A stretch of DNA of 64,000 nucleotides from Cinclus cinclus (Eukaryota; Chordata; Aves; Passeriformes; Cinclidae), in contig NC_085047.1 of NCBI RefSeq assembly GCF_963662255.1, forward strand, positions 16,846,924 to 16,910,923, written 5' to 3'. This document shows, in pieces, positions 24,013 through 61,776 of this stretch. The number at the start of each line of letters is the position of its first letter. Position 1 is the stretch's first letter. The position numbers and the translations under genes are program-made. The notes under the pieces are model-generated. The model made no database searches. It was not told the DNA's origin and saw nothing but the letters and a program-made list of their open reading frames with translations.

Positions 24013-24380
24013 GTTGAGTGGGAAGGGGGAAGGGACTGGGCGGGAAGGGGGAAGGGACGGGGCGGGAAGGGGGAAGGGGCCGGGCGGGAAGGGGGAAGGG
24101 GGAAGGGACGGGGCGGGAAGGGGGAAGGGGCCGGGCGGGAAGGGGGAAGGGGGAAGGGACGGGGCGGGAAGGGGGAAGGGACGGGGCGGGAAGGGGGAAG
24201 GGGGAAGGGGGAAGGGACGGGGCGGGAAGGGGGAAGGGGGAAGGGGCCGGGCGGGAAGGGGGAAGGGGGAAGGGACGGGGCGGGAAGGGGGAAGGGGGAA
24301 GGGACGGGGCGGGAAGGGGGAAGGGACGGGGCGGGAAGGGGGAAGGGACGGGCGGGAAGGGGGAAGGGACGGGGCGGGAC
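24013..24380. repeat. G-rich minisatellite (GGGAAGGGGGAAGGGACGGGGC type)
   Basis: About 370 bases are built from repeats of roughly 19-29 bases combining GGGAAGGG, GGGGAAGGG and ACGGGGCG or CCGGGCG blocks. Unit length varies because the GGGGGAA submotif is duplicated in some copies. The plus strand is almost free of T. The long reading frames across it on both strands (Gly/Arg/Lys-rich on plus, Pro/Ser/Phe-rich on minus) are by-products of the repeat. Many GGG runs give it G-quadruplex potential. Confidence 0.92.
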
Positions 24381-24700
24381 GAGAGGCGGGAGCGGTCCCG
24401 CTCGCGGTGCTGCGGCGCCATCTGCTGGGGAGCGGCGGGAGCGCGGGCGCTGTGCCCGCCTCTGGGTCCCGGCGCAGGGATGCGAGAGGAAAACCCTCGG
24501 GAGAGGCTGGAAGCGCCCAGCCAGGAGGACTCTTCTGGGCATCGCTGTCCTGCGGAGCAGCTCTTGCTGAGACAGCAGCGGCAGCAGCTATTCGGGGATG
24601 AGCGGTCGGGGAGCGGCGTTCCCAGCTGGAAGCGGGGACACCCGTGAGCGCTGCTCACGGTCAGAGGGAACATCTCCAGCCAGAACCAGCCGTGGGGACC
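24381..24700. promoter_or_regulatory. Orphan CpG island between PLCXD2 and CD96
   Basis: GC- and CpG-rich sequence follows the minisatellite and contains a CTCF-like site at 24415-24428. It is about 7 kb upstream of the PLCXD2 promoter and about 2 kb downstream of the CD96 stop codon. No recognised exon begins here. It could be an insulator, an alternative PLCXD2 promoter or the promoter of a non-coding RNA. Confidence 0.5.
24415..24428 (-). promoter_or_regulatory. CTCF-like binding site
   Basis: The minus strand reads CCAGCAGATGGCGC, a common strong form of the CTCF core. It lies in the orphan CpG island between CD96 and PLCXD2, in the same orientation as the site at 1341-1353. Confidence 0.55.
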
Positions 24701-24928
24701 AGGATACCCGAGATAATAAAATAGCCCCCTTCGGCATGCATGCTACGGACAATCATCCTCGTCTAATGACAAGGAGAAGGTCTGGATGGTAGAATAATCC
24801 GCACTCCTTGGTGCGTATTATTGTAGAATACCTCCACACCCCTTGGAATATTGTTATCCGTCTGTTTGGTTTTTTGTTGTTTGTTTGTTTGTGGGCTTTT
24901 AAATTTACTTTTTAAAGACGACAATCTG

Positions 24929-24930
<2 letters not shown>

Positions 24931-24959
<29 letters not shown>
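24931..24959. repeat. T29 homopolymer
   Basis: Twenty-nine T in a row. This could be the antisense of a poly(A) tail, but no retrocopy was recognised beside it. Confidence 0.9.
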
Positions 24960-24961
<2 letters not shown>

Positions 24962-26440
24962 AGCGATGGATAGTATGACAGAAGTTAAACTACTGTGCTT
25001 CTACAACACAGACAAGAAAGGCTCAAATTAACATTGACCCTTCCATGCACTGAAGGTCGGTATAGTTTTGTAGGAAACAAAGTGTTTTCTGGTCAGCACA
25101 GATGATGGATTTAGAACTGCTTGTGCTATAACATAAATAATACAACAAAATACTCTAAAAAGGTCTGTTACATCATTCTTTCCAGTAAGCCATTCATTTA
25201 ATCTAAAGTCCTGGGAAATACAGTGCTCTGAACCCTGACACTCATCGACTAGTGTTTAGCAGTAAATAAAGTAAATCCCATTCCTAAATCAGAATATCAA
25301 TTTTAAGCCTGACATGATCGAATTTTAGCTGATTTGCATTAATTACGGAAATACCATTGTGGTAACAATACATTTCCAAACGAGTTTAGAGGGATGGTTT
25401 CTTGGCTGCCTGAAGGTACTGTAATTGCTGCCAAAAGCAGTGCTCCTCCTGCAGCTCTGGTGCCTTGCATTGGTGATCACACAGCTGCTGACCCAGCTGA
25501 GAACTGTCCAGGGGGCCAAACCCAGCCCACCCTCTGCACCATCATTTATTGATTAGTGTCAGTATAAGGAAATCTGTAGCTTGAGCAAGACAGGGGGAAG
25601 ACTGGATGATCTCCTTCACAGGCTAAAGCCACCTGAGAAACTACCCCTGAGGTCTTGAAAAATGTGGAGATAGCAAATGACAGAAGCTCATTAAGTCCAA
25701 AGAAAATGAAAATTTTTACTTTTTTTTTCATGTATACTGTAAATATAATTCCTGAAAAGCAGACTTTAAAGTAAGTATTATTTCAAAAGCATAGCACTTC
25801 CAAAAGGACTATTATTTTCCATAATCTTTAGGCTTGCATCATTCCTTAAGCCTCTGGCCCAAAACTGACTTTCTTGTGACTTCACCAATGAAAACTGGGA
25901 CTTTTTTTGCATACACTTGCACCAGGCCTGCACCATGATCTTTCACCTCACCAACCACCCTCCATGATCCAGTACTGCAATCCCATGCCAAGAGCAGGCT
26001 ATTTTCTTTCTGTGTATGGTGCTGATTTTTTCTTTTGATTTCACAGTGATAGAAAATGATATGCTGGGTTATGTTAGTTCACAGTAAAAAAAAAATAAAA
26101 TTGCAAGAACAACTCATGTAGGTCTCAAAATCTTGTGTTCATCCACCATTTCCTGTGTAACTGTGGTGTCCGTATGGCAGAGCTGTCATCTCTATACATT
26201 TAATAGATGGACAAGCTTCAACACTCTTCAGTCAGGCTGGCAGAGTGATGTGTTAATCTGCTACCATGGACAAGATGGCAATTCCCCAGCGGATCACCCA
26301 ATTCAAATTAAGCACATGTAATCTCACAGTGACACTCACTGTGCTGGTAACGTGGTGCATACATAGAGATAGACAGGATGAAAGGAGTGTCCCAAGGAGT
26401 GCTCAGCTTCCAAAATTAATGTCATGTAGGAGCTCTGAAT
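24960..26440. other. Non-coding sequence 3' of CD96
   Basis: AT-rich sequence with no recognised exon or mobile element. The CD96 3' UTR probably occupies the right-hand end. Confidence 0.65.
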
Positions 26441-26446
26441 TTTAAT
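26441..26446 (-). terminator. CD96: Candidate CD96 poly(A) signal ATTAAA
   Basis: The minus strand reads ATTAAA about 90 bases downstream of the CD96 stop codon. It is the commonest variant of AATAAA and well placed for a short 3' UTR. Longer 3' UTRs cannot be excluded. Confidence 0.35.
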
Positions 26447-26535
26447 ATGGGTCATAAACACCAAGCTCCTGTTCTAAAGGCAGAGCCTTTTTATGTGTCA
26501 GTCTTCTGTGTGCTACACAAGGGGTGCAGGTGATG

Positions 26536-53061
<26,526 letters not shown>

Positions 53062-53230
53062 CTTCACCTGATGAAGTTCTGGTGAATATGTAGCTCTCTT
53101 GGTGCTCCCTCAGAAAAGGAAGTTGAAGTGGCCTGCCCTATGCAGACAGGCAGATGTGCAGCAAAGTCACTCAGCATCACTTCAAAGAAATGCTTCATTA
53201 AACTGAAAGCATCAGTTTCCTGTCAGAGTG
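53062..53230 (-). promoter_or_regulatory. CD96: CD96 5' UTR and candidate proximal promoter
   Basis: Sequence directly upstream of the CD96 ATG. It has no CpG island or clear TATA box. ETS-type cores are present as aggaagt at 53117-53123 and tttcctg near 53217, which would fit a lymphoid gene. The transcription start cannot be placed from sequence. Confidence 0.3.
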
Positions 53231-53439
53231 ATAAAATAAGCACATCTTGTGAAAGCTTTAAGACAAAACCATTACCTACATTTTAGCCCACGTTGAAGAC
53301 CAATTATTTTTCCTTTGTGTTTTCAGATTAACTCAGAGTAAGCAGTTTACTGGTTTATACACTTGCAAAAACATGACAAGTACCTAAGTTTGAATATATG
53401 ATTTTTGGGGATATGGTTTAAGGGTGATTATAGTGGTGC

Positions 53440-53512
53440 CAGATTAGCTGTTGGAATTGTTCTCGAAGGTCTCTTTCAGCCCTGATGATTCTGTGTGTTC
53501 TGTGTACTATAT
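53440..53512 (+). mobile_element. CR1 LINE 3'-terminal scrap
   Basis: 'gaaggtctctttcagccctg' followed by 'atgattctgtgtgttctgtg' matches the sense 3' tail of CR1 with degenerate terminal repeats. It lies about 400 bases upstream of the CD96 start. Confidence 0.7.
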
Positions 53513-55491
53513 GGTAGATAGCATAGAAAAAAGCTGATTTTCTTATTCCTTCGTTTCCTTCCTGCGCTAGTCTCACATGTACTATTTCTGTACTCTCTAC
53601 TCAGTATCTTTAAAAAACACAGCAAAACATCAAAAACAATCTCCAGAAATTAAAAAGATTGAACTAAGAGTTTCTACATTCACTTTCCCCCCTCCTTTTT
53701 CTTCCTAAGAAGAACATAATTATTTTGCACAGTTTCATGAATTCCAGTATCACATGTGACAATATCCCTTGGTGTGATTAATCTCTATGCTTCAGCTGTT
53801 AATTTTTTTTAATGGCAGCACCCTCAGGTGGAGGACAGTGGTTCCTGGCAGTCCTGCCATCTGTCCTTGTTGCAGGTCACCTGTACATCCTTCCCAGCCG
53901 TCCTGGAAGCACCCTGCATTTCCATGAGCTAGGCACACACTTGCCAGCAAAGCATCTCATTGCAGGCAAGCCACGCAAATTTGCTGCTGTTGGCAGCTTC
54001 TCAGAAAGAAACAGGTTTGAGGTCTTGCTTATCATGCTTCTTTCCCCCAAGGCAAAAGGAGCAGGGCAGGACACCTCACATACACAGCCTGGATATGTGC
54101 CACGTGCTGGCTCTTCACAGTGTGGATGTTTGGCAGTACTGACAGGCAGGACAATTGTTGCCCTGATATCTCCATCCTTGGGGGCCCAAGGACAACAACC
54201 CACCATTTGGACTTTGGGACAGAGCCTATTACAGCCCATTCCTCAGGGAAGAGAAAGCAAGTGCCACAGACCCTCCAACAGGCACCTCTCTCTCCCAGCA
54301 GTGTCCTCCCTCAGGAGGGAGTCCTTGACTGAGCTGAGTCCTGATGTGTCTTTCCCTGACTGCCAACTTTTGCTAACCATGGAGCTCCCCATACCTCCAG
54401 CATGCAAGGTACAAATTAAAGGTGAAAAAGAAAGACTCTCTGATCATTTTCCTATTTTGTGACCTGCCAGGTGTTAACAACATCTCTACAACTTCCCTAA
54501 TTCGTGCATATGCAAACTTTTGGTGTCACATTTAAAAAGGTTCCAGCTGGAGCTACTTGTGCTGGCTGGGCCACTTCAGGGCTCCACACTTTTATTTTTT
54601 GTTTTGTTTGGTTTTTTTTTGGTTTTCTTTTTTTTTTTTATCATTGCTCTTCTACCTGAGGAAATGCACTAAGAGCACTTGTAGGGAATGCACTGGATGC
54701 CGAGGTTACTGCTAAAGGAATTTTCCCTGGGGATGAAATCTCTGCTTGTCATTCAGAAACCTGACGGAGAAGGATCTGTCCCAGAGGATCAAGAAGTCCT
54801 GAAGCTGAGGATTCAAGCCATCATAATTGACAGTCACAGGAGGGAGTAAAAATACTAAAGAGATATGTTCTGGATTTCACTTCAGAGCAAAGACCACAAA
54901 GAACACAGAGATTACCTGCAGATACTAGAGTCCAAGAAAATCTGACTTCAGTCTAAAATTTGGATTTTCATTTATGATTGCAGTTACTTTAGCTTCTCTT
55001 GCTGATCAGGTCATGTAAGTTTTGTACCATGAGAGAATGTACCATTTTGTCATAAATGAGCTTTTTTATTGATCTGAAACACTCATCACAAATTGACAAG
55101 ACAGCCCAAGTGCTGTGTGGCATATTCAAGAGACAAAGAAATCCCTGAGCAGCTTGTTTGAGTTACTAGATCACTGTATCTTGTCCTTAGAATTTGTTTC
55201 CCCCTCTAAAATAACATCCTAAAAATAAACTGCTGCCATGTTTCATTGTATTGGCTGAATGCAGCCACCCAGCTCTGTTGCTGTGCTTGGTGATTAAAGG
55301 CAGACAAGAAAGAAACCTCCCAGCATGATGGAGTTTTGTTCCATTCAGAGCTGTGTTTTTGCCCCAATTCCTACCTTAAACTCCGGTCCTGAAATAGTCA
55401 CTCTGCTGCTGACATTCATGTGTGTGAGCAGCATAGTCCTGGCTCTGCAAATGACAGCAAACCCCATCCTGAGACACGCCGCATATCTCAC
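53513..55491. other. Non-coding sequence upstream of CD96
   Basis: No recognised gene. A 216-codon plus-strand frame at 53812-54462 shows no domain, signal or splice structure that I can identify and is probably chance. A T-rich run lies near 54595-54640. Confidence 0.55.
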
Positions 55492-57341
55492 CTACTGGCA
55501 GGGAGTCCTCTCTTCCCTGGAGCCAGACTTGTGGTCCTGCTCACAGCAAATTACTTGAAGAGTTTCTTCCCCCACTGCCCCTTCCCTGGAAAGTTACTTA
55601 CAGGCAGCTTTGCAAACGCCACGGTTGGATGTTACGCAGCAGGTTACGGACGGTGAGGATGCGAGGAGGTCCTGAAACATGTCCAGGGACTGTGGACCTC
55701 ATCGGTAGCTGGAGGGAGGACTCACCTGTATTTGGATTTTCCTTTGTGGGGAAGCTACAGGGATGATTGTCTCAGAGCTGGGATGCACAGGTTTTTCCTG
55801 CCATTCCAGAGACACCCAGAAATCGCTGCAAGGCTGGGAGGTTTCTGAGGAAAATGAACTGTGCCCAAGAAAGTGACACAGCTTGTCAGTAGATGTGTGA
55901 ACCACAGTGTTTTCTTTTAGGCTGGACAAGTATTTGATCTGCTTGTTAGTCCCTGGTGACCCAGGAATAGATGGGATCTGAATATCATCGAGGATGGGTC
56001 CTTGACAGTGCACTGCAGCAAGGGGCTGTGCCCACTGCACAGGGACATCTCATAGAGTGCTATTTTTTTTTCCATTTCTGTGGGAGTAGAGGATAGTGAT
56101 TGGAGATCCTTTATTTTCTGTAGATCTGTTCACCACTGGAGGAAGTATTTTAAATGCTACAAATGACTTTCCACGGCAATCACCCTATTACGTGTCATGC
56201 TCAAAAAACCCTCCACTGGAATACATTTCTTCTGCCTCAATTACAGTCAGCTGTACCTAAGAAGGAAGCACAGCTACAGTCAGTCCCACAGAAAAAGAAA
56301 TCTTGAACTCTGGAGACAAATTCAATTATTCACAAAGAGAGCCTTTTTAGAAATGCTAGTGCATGAGCCGTTCCTGCCGGAGGCGAGGATGATTACCCTT
56401 GCAGACTGGTGTCCTCTAAACATTGCTTAAAGAAAGCACAGGTCCCCAGTGGAAAAGAGAGGGAGACTTTGAAGCAGGAATTTCATTAAAGACTAACCTA
56501 ACCTTTCAGGTTCGCTTGGCGCTTGGCACAGAAACTCCCACTTCATCACTGTGCTTTGGTTTTGAACTTCTTTGAAACCTGCACTAATGACTCCACAGCC
56601 AGTGGGCCCCTTTGACCACAGCACCTCACAGGGGGTCAGATGGGTGGGTGGCATGGGCTGGGGGGGCAGCTTTGCAGGGGACAGGGCACTGAATTGGCAG
56701 TGGGACATCCACTGGGCTTTTCCAGTGGACACCACCCCCCCGCTTTTCCTGTCGCCCCTTCCCACCCCTAGCTCTGCTGCCTCTCTCCTGCTCGCAGCAC
56801 TGCCTCTTATGCATGTGGGGGACAAGAGGGAAGAGGGTTTCTTCCTCTGCTTCCTCCTTGTACTCCTCCTCCTCCCTCACAGCTGCATGTGCACGCCCAC
56901 ACCTTGTGCACACAATCCAGCCCCAGTTCCACCAGGGTCTGGAGGCAGCCTGGCGAGGCACACGCGCTTCTCTCTCACCAGCAGTTTCTCCATCTGAAAG
57001 ATGTTTAATACTCTGAATTTTTTGTGAATTTTTTGTTCCTTTTTGTACCTCAATGACAGGTCAGAGTGGGGGAGAAGACCAAGAACAGCTCAGCCCTAGG
57101 TGCCTTCCTGCTTCAACTTTCTAATTACTTTTTCTAATTAGAAGGGCTAACTTACAGGTCATGTTTCAGAGAAAGAGAGCATTTATTTGGGGACAAATGG
57201 AAGAGAATGAGATCCCTCACCTTCTCTGCCATTCCAGCTACAGGTCCCAGTGGTCCTTTGCTCCCGTTTAATGCCATTTCTGACTATGGATATTTTGTTG
57301 GGGTAAGCTGTTGAGCATTTTGTTGTGCAAAGTGCAAGCCG
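55492..57341 (-). other. Chain of four exon-like segments, gene not recognised
   Basis: Four minus-strand segments have splice-like borders and compatible phases: 57221-57341 (acceptor ctctgcttcttcag, donor GTGAGG, phase 0 to 1), 55726-56012 (acceptor cccttgctgcag, donor GTGAGT, 1 to 0), 55602-55671 (acceptor gacatgtttcag, donor GTAAGT, 0 to 1) and 55492-55539 (weaker acceptor tgctgtgag, donor GTGAGA, 1 to 1). The joined frame stays open for about 175 codons. It includes TTKCSTAYPNKISIVRNGI, CQGPILDDIQIPSIPGSPG and SSPSVTCCVTSNRGVCK. I recognise no domain, start or stop. It could be part of an unrecognised gene upstream of CD96, a decayed gene, or chance. Confidence 0.3.
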
Positions 57342-60300
57342 CTGAAGAAGCAGAGTATAAAAAATGCAACCAATGAGCAAAACAAAACAAATGACAGGCA
57401 CATTATTGACCCAACAATTCAACACGAATTAAATACCACCGTGTGCAAACCAGCCGGGTATTTCCATCAAAATTAAAAACCCTACACAGGCATTACTTTT
57501 AAAATGGTAAGGAAGGCACACATGAGACCAGCCCTGGTTTCTTTGGTATTTTCTCTTTTCTAGCTAGTGCTTCCCCACCGTCTTCAACAATATCAGCTAA
57601 AGGCTTTTCTCTTGCACATCTTGTCTTCCAGGTTTTGTAAGAAAAATGTTTGTAAGAAAATGTTTCAAAGAAATTAAGAACTGTGCAACAAAATGTAATG
57701 GCACCCATAGCTTTGAAAAAGGCATTTGTTTGGAAAGGATAACTCACAGCCAGCGCTGGGAAACAGCTGCTCGTGTGAGACTACAAGGTTAAGATTCCAC
57801 TGAAGCCTCCCAGAAGGGCCATGTCATCCCCTGGTCACTTTGGCAGCAGCTTCAGAGACTTGGAGCAGCTTTTGTGAATCACTCCAGCAAGAGGAGTCTG
57901 CTTGTAAAAGAACTTTTCTCAGACACAGCTTGTGGGGCTTTCTTTTGGGTGGTGCATGACAGAGGGAGTTCTGACACCTTGGTCAGAACTGAAAAGTTTA
58001 AGTTCACTCCTGAAGTGGCATAAACCTAGATGGGCTGTACAGCTCATTTTACCATGCAGACTGTCTCCAGTGGATGGTGTTCCACAACTAATTTAAATTC
58101 ATCCATACTACTGTATGCAAATACCTTCTTGAAGGCACACAGCCACCTGGCCAGGGTACAATGTGGCACATTGGTTAGAATTCACCACAGAGGAAACACA
58201 CCAAATAGAAAAGATTAAAGCTGTGAACAAATAGAAAGATTAAAGGTGTGAAAGTTAACTTCAGACACAGTGGCAGTGACAATCTGAGGGCAGCACAGCT
58301 GTCTTTATTAGAAAAGAAATAAAATAATTTACAACAATAAAAGGCCAAGTTTACAGTGACACTGAGAACCATAACTTGGATTTTTTTTTTGACAGAATAT
58401 TTTGAAAGCATCAGATGTTAATGAATTTGCATGCAGTATCTTTGTAGCCTATAAATACCTTTCACATTATCAGCATGTCAGAAGCAACCACAGGAAAATG
58501 AGGTATTACTCCCATCACATCCATCATCTATTAAATTGTCCACTAAACCATAATTCCTTGTCTCTTTAGAAAACGTGGTGGAGTACAACCAAAATAACAA
58601 AGCAGAGGTTGAGCCTGACTCTGCAGAGAGGAAAGTGCATCTCGGTGGAGCCTGTGTTTGGATTCTTGAGGTGCCTTAGCCTGGAGCCTTGCATAGCAGG
58701 ACACCTCACCCAGGTCCTGGGAAGCACAGGGTCATCTCCAGGAGGCAGTGCAGAGCTGAGTGCTCCTTGTATGAGCACAAAGTGGGACCAAGCATTCCTG
58801 AATCCTGGTATCTCAACAGAGTTAGCAGCCTGCAATCAGGCAGGATAAACACAGCACAGCAGCGGATAGAAGGCAAAATGGAGAGTAGGAAGCTTCTTGG
58901 ATATTTCTGCATAATGTTATTTTCCACACCAGAAGCAAAGTAACATGTAGCTACTGCAGATGTGAATCCTTTTGGTTCACTCTGTGCTCAAAGGCATAAC
59001 GTGAATGTACCCTGAGGAGTTTTTAGTGTGGCAACGTGCACTGAACACCAGAGTCCTTCCAGAGTGCTCCTGGCCAAGTAGCTGAAGAAAAGGATGGAGA
59101 ATTAAGATGGTTTTTAACTGTAACCCCTTCCTTCAACATTTGATATGACTTACTAAAGTTTCAACACAAACTAAGAAAGACTTACACTTTTAGGTTGATT
59201 TGTAAGGGTCATTGTCCATATAAAATACATGTTCAGTTTCTAGCTCAATCTGTCACCTCCCAAAACAATAATAGCCAAGGTCTGCACTGCTACTGCTTCT
59301 TTCAATGATACTTCATATCTCAGCTAATGGGAATTTTAATAGCCACTGTTCACACATTTTTTTTTTTCATAAAACAGAGAAAGGACAACCGAGTAATGAA
59401 AATCATCCCTGAGTGCCACCTGAACTGGAGTTTTGGTTGTGAACAAAGAATAGGTTAGTAGTCATCTCCTCGAGCCCTGCTCCCAGTCTGACCCCTTGTC
59501 CTCAATACAATTTCCATCCCAGTCACTGATGTGTTACCTAACCATTCCCAGGAGCCTGCTTGTGACCCACTGACACACAGGCACCACTTGACTGAACGCC
59601 GCTCTTCCTCTGCCTGAAATGAGGTTATGCTTTAACTTCTCCACAGCTGATTAAGCTTAGCCATGCTGCTAATGGCAATGGAATCATTTGAGACCTCAAG
59701 CAGAGCAGTTAACTTCTATTTTGCATGATTGCCTCAATTTTCAAAATGAATATGTAGTGGCTCGGTGGGTTTAACTGCCCAAGTTGATGGGTGGTTCCTG
59801 GGTGCTTCCAGACTGTATCCCAAAAAGAGCACAACTGTGAAGGCAAGGAAAGCCATTCATGTTACCCAAGCCTTCTTCCCCAAAAGGCTGAAGCCACCTT
59901 TTGCCACTTGGAAAATCAATGATTTCAGTAAATGAATTTCAGTCTGTTACTGTAATTAGATTAAAAAAAAAAAATAAAGCAGCATCTTGCAAGACTTAAG
60001 AGCATCAGTAAGCTGGAGAATTGCACTGTGACTGAGCACAAATCAAATAGTCTGTTTGACATTTTAATTGCAAAAAAAGAAAAAAATTAATTCATTACAA
60101 AACTAAACAAAGTTGACTTGTGTGAATCAGACTCTCTAGAGAACTCTTTCCTCCCCTGTCCACTGCTTAGCTGCATGGCAGCTGCAGCACCAAACATCAT
60201 TCAAACTATGGTAGCTGTGGTCATTACTGGTCATCCTTTCTCCCTATAAAATTGCACTGACTCACGTGGTGAAGAAAAGAGCATGCCAAGGAGGAATAAA

Positions 60301-61740
60301 AAACCAGCCATCCCAGAATTGCATGAAAAACACAAGTTTAGAAGCCATAGATCTGTTTGCAGGAGGCTGGGTCAAAATTGCTTGAGGCTCCTTTTGGTGA
60401 TTTACCTGAAAACACCAGAGACACATTTGGCTCGCAGTGCTTCTGCCACGTCTTGGCTGTGGTCTTTCAAGATGCAAGAGCAAGTACTGAGCCTGGAGAT
60501 CAGTACACCTGACCAGTTGCTCTGAGTACAGGTACAATTTTAGAAGTCTGATTTAATATCTGCTTCAAACAGAAATGCTCGTGGCTAAATTGGAAATAAA
60601 ACTAATCTATCCTTATTAGATTGGGACTGTAATCTCATAACATCCTCAGATATTGGACTTCCCTGACAGGCTTCCTGCTTTGCACTGGCTCTCATTCCCA
60701 AGAAGCTGAAGAGAGTGAAGTGAATAATGAAAGAAATGTAAGTTCAAAGAAAATTCATATATGGTTCAGTGGCTTGTACAATAGAAGCCTTTAACAACCC
60801 ATATACGAAACAAAAAGGGAAAGAAGCAGTCTATGAATGTGGTCCGTTCACCCAGAAGGGAAGTTTTATTATACTGGTGTGGATGCTGCCTAGATCTGAA
60901 AACACTGGGTGCAACAAGTGTATGCCTTGGGATCCTGGGGAGGATTGCTTACTTTTCCTGAGCAGAAAAAGTACATGCTTAGCTTTATGGCATTGGTACA
61001 CCGCTTGTCCACAGGAAAGACCTAGGATTTTTTTTTTTTCAGGGAAGTAATCAGCTGTTTCAAAAAGGACAAAATATTGAACAGAGCAAGTATATTAGCT
61101 ATCTTATTATCAGAATTATTACCTCTAACAAATATTGACCAAAAATAGCTTAGGTGCCGTGAGCCTGAATTTGGCAAAGCATGAAGAACTAGATCTCTTG
61201 ACAGGCTCTTCAGCATATTTTCCTGCAATGTTGCATTTTCAGTTGTCATTTTCAGCAGTACTTCTCTATGGATGACCTTTCCTTCCCTCACCAGAATCAT
61301 GTTTTGTCAGCCCCTGACTTGCTCTGTGTAGAGCAGCTCCAGCAGCCAGGCCATTCCTCTGGAGAGGAGGTTCCCAGGCTTAGGAGCTACCCTCTGCAAG
61401 ACCTTACCCACCATCCCCCAACATGCAGGGATGACCTTCTGTTTTGTTTTATTTAATCCCCCACATCAATTCTCAGGAAAAAAAGTCACCATCCAGAACC
61501 TGTACAAAACAACACAAGTTCCTTGCCAAAGGCAACAACTTTTCCATAGGACTGAAGTGCACCTAAAAGCTTGACATTTACTGCTCTGCATTTTCGAGGA
61601 AGCAGGATTTAGCAACCCTCATTTAAACACCACAGAGAAGCCTGTATTTTTTTTTCCTGGTTCCCCATGCTGTGTACTTTCTTTTTGGGAAACTGCCAAA
61701 GTCTCTCTCAGGAGGTTGTTATTTTGCTCCAAGAGACCAA

Positions 61741-61776
<36 letters not shown>

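Noticed and set aside
23937..24673. Long frames of 200-240 codons on both strands (Gly/Arg/Lys-rich and Pro/Ser/Phe-rich)
   Set aside because: They are translations of the G-rich minisatellite and have no conserved content.
53812..54462. Plus-strand frame of 216 codons upstream of CD96
   Set aside because: No domain, signal or homology recognised. Composition resembles surrounding non-coding DNA, and an antisense frame of 120 codons covers the same stretch.
56505..56700. Cys/Trp-containing minus-strand frame resembling a receptor domain (CEVLWSKGPTGC, VMKWEFLC)
   Set aside because: The Cys spacing only loosely recalls a cytokine-receptor module. The only donor nearby (GTTAGG) is weak, and it does not join the neighbouring exon-like segments convincingly.
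57342..57425. Transmembrane-like segment (VPVICFVLLIGCIFYTLLLQ) on the minus strand
   Set aside because: The hydrophobic residues come from a T-rich polypyrimidine tract just before a strong cttcttcag acceptor, with a stop codon shortly upstream and no ATG. It is more likely intron than a membrane span.
58720..58840. Exon-like segment on the minus strand (tgattgcag acceptor, GTGAGG donor)
   Set aside because: One open frame between plausible splice sites, but no recognisable content and no phase partner that I could establish.
60407..60530. Exon-like minus-strand segment ending in a GTAAAT donor
   Set aside because: Two frames are open across it, the acceptor is weak, and no protein family is recognised. 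Chance is the simplest explanation.
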